In this document: positions 59,326-64,000 of the stretch, one piece after another
Layout: each line of letters opens with the position of its first letter
How positions within the stretch are numbered: position 1 is the stretch's first letter
Assembly (NCBI GenBank): GCA_025408425.1
Contig: JANXYX010000027.1
Coordinates: forward strand, 1 to 64,000
Direction: 5' to 3'
Length of the DNA stretch: 64,000 nucleotides
Source of the DNA: Granulicella sp.
GTDB lineage: Bacteria > Acidobacteriota > Terriglobia > Terriglobales > Acidobacteriaceae
Made by a program: the position numbers and the translations under genes
Notes under the pieces: generated by a model
Told to the model about the DNA's origin: nothing
What the model saw: the letters and a program-made list of their open reading frames with translations, nothing else
The model's database searches: none

Positions 59326-62205
59326 GTGGCGATAGAAACTACAAGCGATGCCAGTGCGTTGACTCCGGTGATGCGGCAGTATTTTGCTGCGAAGGAGCAG
59401 TATCCGGATTGTCTGATGTTTTGCCGGATCGGGGACTTCTACGAGCTGTTTTACGAGGATGCAATTACGGCGGCGCGGGAGTTGCAACTGACTCTGACGG
59501 CTCGGGATAAAGAGAAGAAGCAGCCGATGTGCGGGGTTCCGTACCATGCAGCGGAGGTTTATCTGCAGCGTTTGCTGCGGAAGGGGTACCGGATCGCTCT
59601 GTGTGAGCAGATGGAGGACCCGAAGCAGACGAAGACGATTGTTCGGCGCGAGGTGACTCGGGTGCTGACGCCGGGGACGGCGGTGGATCCCGCGCTGGGG
59701 GCGGAGCAGAGCAATTATCTGGCGAGTGTGGTGGTGCTGGGGTCGGGCGCGGCGGCTTGTGCGGGGTTGGCATTGCTGGACTTGTCTACGGGGGAGTTTC
59801 GGGCAACGGAGTTTGCGGGGCCGGGCGGTTGGGCTGCGGTGGTGGATGAGATTGGGCGGGTGAGGCCGGTGGAGTTGCTGTATGGGGTGGGTTTGCTGGG
59901 GGGACTGGGTGTTGGCGGGGCTAGCGGACTACTTCCCACCCTTCGCGATAAAGCTGCGAAGGATGGGGCACCCGAGGCTTTGGGGCGAGGAGATGAAAAG
60001 CAGGTCCTCCGCTCCGCGAAGGATGACAATTTAGTTGGCGGAGATAACGAAGCCAGTGGTGGGCTGGATGTGATTCGGACTAAGACTGCGCTGGATGAGT
60101 GGGTGTTTACGGCAGAGTATGCGGTGCCGTTGCTGCGGAATCATTTTCGGGTGCACTCGCTGGATGGGATGGGGCTGGGTGGGCATGAGGCGGCGGCGGT
60201 GGCGGCGGGGGCTCTGCTGCACTACATCCAGAAGACGAAGCAGGGTGCGGTAGAGCATGTGGACGGGGTGCGGTATTACGAGCGCTCGACTTGTCTGGAA
60301 CTGGATGCGGTGAGTGTAAGGAATCTGGAACTGGTGGAGCCGCTGTTTTCTGGCGAGTCAATGCATACGACGTTGTTTCATACGCTGGATGCGTGCTGCA
60401 CGCCGATGGGCAAGCGGTTGTTGCGGGCTACGCTATTGCGGCCTTCGAATTCGCTGGAGGAGATTGAGGCTCGGCTGGGTGCGGTGGGCGAGGCAGCGGG
60501 CGATCTCCGTCGGCGGGAGGAGCTGCGGCGGGCGATGGATGGGGTGCTGGATCTGGAGCGGTTGCTCGGGCGGGTGGCTCTGGATTCGGCTGGGCCGCGT
60601 GAGGTGATGGCGCTGGCGGCGACGCTGGGTTGTCTGCCGGGGCTGGTGGCTGCGGTGCGGAAGTTTGAGGCGAGACGGTGGCGGGAGTTGTGTGCAGCAG
60701 GCATAGAGAGCGGTCGTGCTTTGCACGATGCCCACCTTAGCGACGATGAAGCCGTTGCGAAGATGGGGCACCCAAATTCCTCGTCGAGGATGGCGGGTGG
60801 GTTCGATGCGATGGAGGATCTGCATGGGCTGGTGATGCGGACGATTGCTGAGGATGCTCCTGTTTCGTTGGGGGATGGCGGGACGATTCGAGCAGGAGTG
60901 GATGCGGAGCTGGATGAGTTGCGGGAGTTGAGCCGGAGTGGGCGACAGGCGCTGGTGGCGATCGAGGAGCGGGAGCGAGCGCGGACTGGGATTGGATCGC
61001 TGAAGGTTCGGTTCAACAACGTGTTTGGGTACTACCTGGAAGTGACGAAGGCGAATGCGAAGGCGGTTCCTGCGGACTATGAACGGAAGCAGACGCTGGT
61101 GAATGCAGAGCGGTTTACGACTCCGGAGTTGAAGGAGTACGAGACGAAGATTCTGACGGCACAGGAGCGGAGTGGCGAGATCGAGCGACGGATCTTTGCT
61201 GAGTTGCGGCGGGAGTTGCTGGCGGCGGCGGGGCGGATGCGAGAGACGGCGCGGCGGGTGGCGGAGATTGATCTGCTGGCGAACTTCGCTCATCTGGCGG
61301 CGCTGCGAGGATGGGTGAGACCGAGCGTCGAACAGAGTGGAGCGCTGGAGTTTGTGGCTGCACGGCATCCGGTGGTGGAGCGGCGGCTGGAGGAGAGCGG
61401 CGGCGGACGGTTTGTACCGAACAACGTGTATCTGGAGGCCGATGCGGGGCCAGCGGTGCTGTTGATTACGGGACCGAATATGGGCGGTAAGAGCACGTAT
61501 CTGCGGCAGACGGCGCTGCTGGTGGTGATGGCGCAGTGCGGTTGTTTTGTGCCAGCGGAACGGATGCGGCTAGGGCTGGTGGACCGAGTGTTTACGCGGA
61601 TTGGGGCGAGCGACAATGTGGCGCGGGGGCGGTCGACCTTCATGGTAGAGATGACAGAGACGGCAGCGATTTTGAATACGGCGACGAATCGGAGCCTTGT
61701 ACTGCTGGATGAGATGGGACGCGGAACTGCTACATACGATGGGCTTTCGCTGGCGTGGGCTACGGTGGAGCATCTGCATGACCGGATCGGAGCGCGGACG
61801 CTGTTTGCTACGCATTATCACGAGCTGACACTGCTGGCAGAGAGGCTGCCGCGGTTGATGAATCTGCGAGTGACGGTGAAGGAGACGGCGGGGGGTATTG
61901 TGTTTCTGCATACGGTGGAGGCGGGACCGGCGAGCAAGAGCTATGGAATTGAAGTGGCAAAGCTGGCGGGACTGCCTGCGGCGGTGATTGCTCGGGCGCG
62001 CGAGGTGCTGAAGGTGCATGAGCGGGCGGAGACGCAGCAGGTGCGGGAGGCTGCATCTGCTACTGCGCCGCAGTTACAGATGACGATGTTTACACCGCTG
62101 TCGCAACGGATTGTGGATCGGATTGGGGAACTGGATCTGGATGGGTTGACTCCGCGGGAGGCGCTGAATCTGCTGGCGGAGTTGCAGCGGGAGATGAAGG
62201 GTTAG
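59326..62205 (+). CDS. mutS: DNA mismatch repair protein MutS with two repeat-derived in-frame segments
   Basis: PVMRQYFAAKEQYPDCLMFCRIGDFYELFYEDA; GPNMGGKSTYLRQTALLVVMAQCGCFVPA; LDEMGRGTATYDG; GTG start at 59305 or 59326. Confidence 0.95.
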   Translation: MAIETTSDASALTPVMRQYFAAKEQYPDCLMFCRIGDFYELFYEDAITAARELQLTLTARDKEKKQPMCGVPYHAAEVYLQRLLRKGYRIALCEQMEDPKQTKTIVRREVTRVLTPGTAVDPALGAEQSNYLASVVVLGSGAAACAGLALLDLSTGEFRATEFAGPGGWAAVVDEIGRVRPVELLYGVGLLGGLGVGGASGLLPTLRDKAAKDGAPEALGRGDEKQVLRSAKDDNLVGGDNEASGGLDVIRTKTALDEWVFTAEYAVPLLRNHFRVHSLDGMGLGGHEAAAVAAGALLHYIQKTKQGAVEHVDGVRYYERSTCLELDAVSVRNLELVEPLFSGESMHTTLFHTLDACCTPMGKRLLRATLLRPSNSLEEIEARLGAVGEAAGDLRRREELRRAMDGVLDLERLLGRVALDSAGPREVMALAATLGCLPGLVAAVRKFEARRWRELCAAGIESGRALHDAHLSDDEAVAKMGHPNSSSRMAGGFDAMEDLHGLVMRTIAEDAPVSLGDGGTIRAGVDAELDELRELSRSGRQALVAIEERERARTGIGSLKVRFNNVFGYYLEVTKANAKAVPADYERKQTLVNAERFTTPELKEYETKILTAQERSGEIERRIFAELRRELLAAAGRMRETARRVAEIDLLANFAHLAALRGWVRPSVEQSGALEFVAARHPVVERRLEESGGGRFVPNNVYLEADAGPAVLLITGPNMGGKSTYLRQTALLVVMAQCGCFVPAERMRLGLVDRVFTRIGASDNVARGRSTFMVEMTETAAILNTATNRSLVLLDEMGRGTATYDGLSLAWATVEHLHDRIGARTLFATHYHELTLLAERLPRLMNLRVTVKETAGGIVFLHTVEAGPASKSYGIEVAKLAGLPAAVIARAREVLKVHERAETQQVREAASATAPQLQMTMFTPLSQRIVDRIGELDLDGLTPREALNLLAELQREMKG
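59935..59973. repeat. H-family hairpin copy B (inside mutS)
   Basis: CCCAC-CCTTCGC-GATAAAGCT-GCGAAGG-ATGGGGCACCCG. Confidence 0.88.
59996..60030. repeat. S-family repeat copy S3 (inside mutS)
   Basis: AAAAGCAGGTCCTCCGCTCCGCGAAGGATGACAAT. Confidence 0.85.
60707..60773. repeat. H-family hairpin copy D (inside mutS)
   Basis: AGAGCGG-TCGTGC-ttt-GCACGA-TGCCCAC-CTTAGCGA-CGATGAAGCCG-TTGCGAAG-ATGGGGCACCC. Confidence 0.9.
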
Positions 62206-62213
62206 TTCGAGAA

Positions 62214-62250
62214 CAAAAGCAGGTCCTCCGCTTCGCGAAGGATGACAAGT
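62214..62250. repeat. S-family repeat copy S4
   Basis: AAAAGCAGGTCCTCCGCTTCGCGAAGGATGACAAG between mutS and anmK. Confidence 0.85.
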
Positions 62251-62283
62251 TCGGGCATTATGCGGCGACGATTGGCGGGTTGT

Positions 62284-63483
62284 ATGGAACAGGCTAAGGC
62301 AAAGACGATGGTGGTAGCGGGAGTGATGAGTGGGACCTCGGCGGATGGGGTGGATGTGGCGGTGTGCCGGATTTCGCCTGCGCTGAAGGTGGGGGGCGTG
62401 CCAAGGGTGAAGGTGCTGGGGCATGTGGGGTTTGGGTATTCGAAGGCGGTGCGGACGGCGGTGTTGCGGGTGATGGAGGGTGGTGCGGTGACGCCGGCGA
62501 AGATGAGCCGGTTGAACTGGCGGCTGGGGGAGATCTATGCGGATTGCGTGGAGAAAGCTCAAGAGAAGTTGGGGGTGAAGATTGGGTTGGTTGGGTGTCA
62601 TGGGCAGACGGTGTTTCATGAGGCGAGGGCGGTGAAGGTTTTGGGTGGGGCTGTGCGGTCTACGTGGCAGATGGGTGAGGCTAGTTTGATTGCGGAGAGG
62701 CTGCGGGTTCCGGTGGTGAGTGATTTTAGGCCGGCGGATTTGGCGGCGGGGGGCCAGGGTGCTCCGCTGGTGCCGATGCTGGACTATGTGATGTTTCGGT
62801 CGGAGAAGGTGAATCGGGTGCTGCAGAATCTGGGGGGGATTGGGAATTTGACGGCGATTTCGGCGGGGGCGGGCGTGGACGAAGTGATGGCGTTCGACAC
62901 GGGGCCGGGGAATATGGTGATCGATGCTTGCATGCAGCGGCTGTTCGGGAAGGCGTTTGATCGTGGGGGTGCGGTGGCTAGGCGCGGGCGGGTGATTTCT
63001 GCTGTGGTGGCGCGGGTTTTAGAGGGAGGGTACTTCTCTGCCCTGCCGCCGAAGAGTTGTGGGCGGGAGGAGTTTGGGGCTGAGTTTGCTGAGAGGTTTA
63101 TTGAGGCTTGCCGGAAAGCGGGGGCGAGTGATGCGGATGTGGTGGCTACGGCTACGGGGTTGACGGCGGCGTCAGTGGTGGATGCTTACCGGAGGTTTGT
63201 GTGGGCGCATTTGAGTGCGGCGGCTCCGATGGCGAAGACGGAGTTTGTCGTGGCGGGGGGTGGAGCGAAGAATGGTGCGCTGATGGGGATGTTGCGGGGG
63301 GGGCTGGAGCCGTTGGGGGTGCGGGTTCGGGAGATGGGCGAGCTGGGGGTGGAGGCGCAGGCGAAGGAGGCGGTGGCGTTTGCGCTGCTGGGGTGGCTGA
63401 CCTGGAATGGGATGGTGGGGAATGTTCCGGCGGCTACGGGGGCGGGGAGAGAGGTGGTTTTGGGGAAGGTGACGTTGGCGTGA
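62284..63483 (+). CDS. anmK: Anhydro-N-acetylmuramic acid kinase
   Basis: VAGVMSGTSADGVDVAVCRI; VGCHGQTVFHE; FDTGPGNMVIDA; track start 62242 lies in S4, ATG 62284 more likely. Confidence 0.92.
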   Translation: MEQAKAKTMVVAGVMSGTSADGVDVAVCRISPALKVGGVPRVKVLGHVGFGYSKAVRTAVLRVMEGGAVTPAKMSRLNWRLGEIYADCVEKAQEKLGVKIGLVGCHGQTVFHEARAVKVLGGAVRSTWQMGEASLIAERLRVPVVSDFRPADLAAGGQGAPLVPMLDYVMFRSEKVNRVLQNLGGIGNLTAISAGAGVDEVMAFDTGPGNMVIDACMQRLFGKAFDRGGAVARRGRVISAVVARVLEGGYFSALPPKSCGREEFGAEFAERFIEACRKAGASDADVVATATGLTAASVVDAYRRFVWAHLSAAAPMAKTEFVVAGGGAKNGALMGMLRGGLEPLGVRVREMGELGVEAQAKEAVAFALLGWLTWNGMVGNVPAATGAGREVVLGKVTLA

Positions 63484-63503
63484 ATATCTCGACTGGGAAA
63501 GGA

Positions 63504-63569
63504 GAACGGTTCGCTTCGCGAATGCCCACGTTAGGCGCGATGAAGCTGCGCCGAAGATGGGGCACCCGG
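63504..63569. repeat. H-family hairpin copy E
   Basis: GAACGG-TTCGC-ttc-GCGAA-TGCCCAC-GTTAGGCGC-GATGAAGCT-GCGCCGAAG-ATGGGGCACCCG. Confidence 0.88.
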
Positions 63570-64000
63570 ATATTGGGGTTGATGCTGGTAGTGGTTTGTG
63601 TGGGGATGGTGGGGTGCCGGGGGGCGCGGGAGGACGTGCGGACGGTGGTGATGGTGATTGAGAGTAGTCCGAACAATCTTGATTTGCGGGTGGGGACGGA
63701 TGCGCAGAGTGAGCGGGTGGGTGGGCTGATTTTTGATGCGCTGGTGAAGAAGGATGAACGCTTCAATTTGCAGCCGTGGCTGGCTACGAGTTGGGAGCAG
63801 CCGGATGCGCTGACCTGGGTTTTTCATCTGCGGGATGGAGTGCGGTTCCAGGATGGGAGGCCGCTGGGAGCGGAGGATGTGGCTTGGACGATCCGGAGCA
63901 TGATGGACGGGAGTTTGATTACGGCGAAGGGTGGGGCGTTTGCGAATGTGTCCGGGGTGGAGGTGCGGGATCGATTGACGGTGGTAGTGCGGATGAAGCG
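63540..64000 (+). CDS. ABC transporter substrate-binding lipoprotein, family 5 (3' end outside window)
   Basis: My translation MKLRRRWGTRILGLMLVVVCVGMVGCRG...SSPNNLDLRVGTDAQSERVGGLIFDALVKKDERFNLQPWLATSWEQPDALTWVFHLRDGVRFQDGRPLGAEDVAWTIRSM; absent from track because truncated; alternative starts 63522 (ATG) and 63480 (GTG). Confidence 0.85.
   Translation, partial: MKLRRRWGTRILGLMLVVVCVGMVGCRGAREDVRTVVMVIESSPNNLDLRVGTDAQSERVGGLIFDALVKKDERFNLQPWLATSWEQPDALTWVFHLRDGVRFQDGRPLGAEDVAWTIRSMMDGSLITAKGGAFANVSGVEVRDRLTVVVRMK

Noticed and set aside
62074-62619. 181-aa minus-strand ORF containing CHPSRSGGP
   Set aside because: Formed by reading the S4 repeat and mutS/anmK antisense; peptide is a repeat translation artefact.

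Overview
The window is about 64 kb of high-GC chromosomal DNA. Gene content and repeat style suggest an acidobacterium (Terriglobia-like); this is inferred, not tested. It is mostly housekeeping: a flagellar flgF-G-A-H-I-J-M-K-L operon (minus strand, running off the left edge), dnaX-ybaB-recR, eno, gpmI, a Ccm cytochrome c maturation cluster, a broken-up heme cluster (hemQ, hemD, hemC, hemA, ccsA-like), ino1, mutS, anmK and a partial ABC substrate-binding lipoprotein. I saw no rRNA, tRNA, CRISPR array, transposase or prophage. The most interesting signal is a family of short hairpin elements at 48.3, 59.2, 59.9, 60.7 and 63.5 kb. They have the form CCCAC-[arm]-GATGAAGCyG-[arm']-ATGGGGCACCCG: loop and flanks are conserved while the arms differ between copies yet keep pairing. 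Two copies, plus one copy of a second palindromic family (GGTCCTyCGCTnCGCGAAGGATGAC), sit in frame inside mutS. Another overlaps the N-terminus of the terminal lipoprotein gene. This resembles Rickettsia palindromic elements, i.e. selfish hairpins tolerated inside proteins. Other leads: a Cys/His-rich domain continuous with phosphoglycerate mutase, a stand-alone urocanase-like domain, a SET + post-SET protein, a hairpin-dense ino1 leader, an attenuator-like leader and an unlisted 33-aa sORF.
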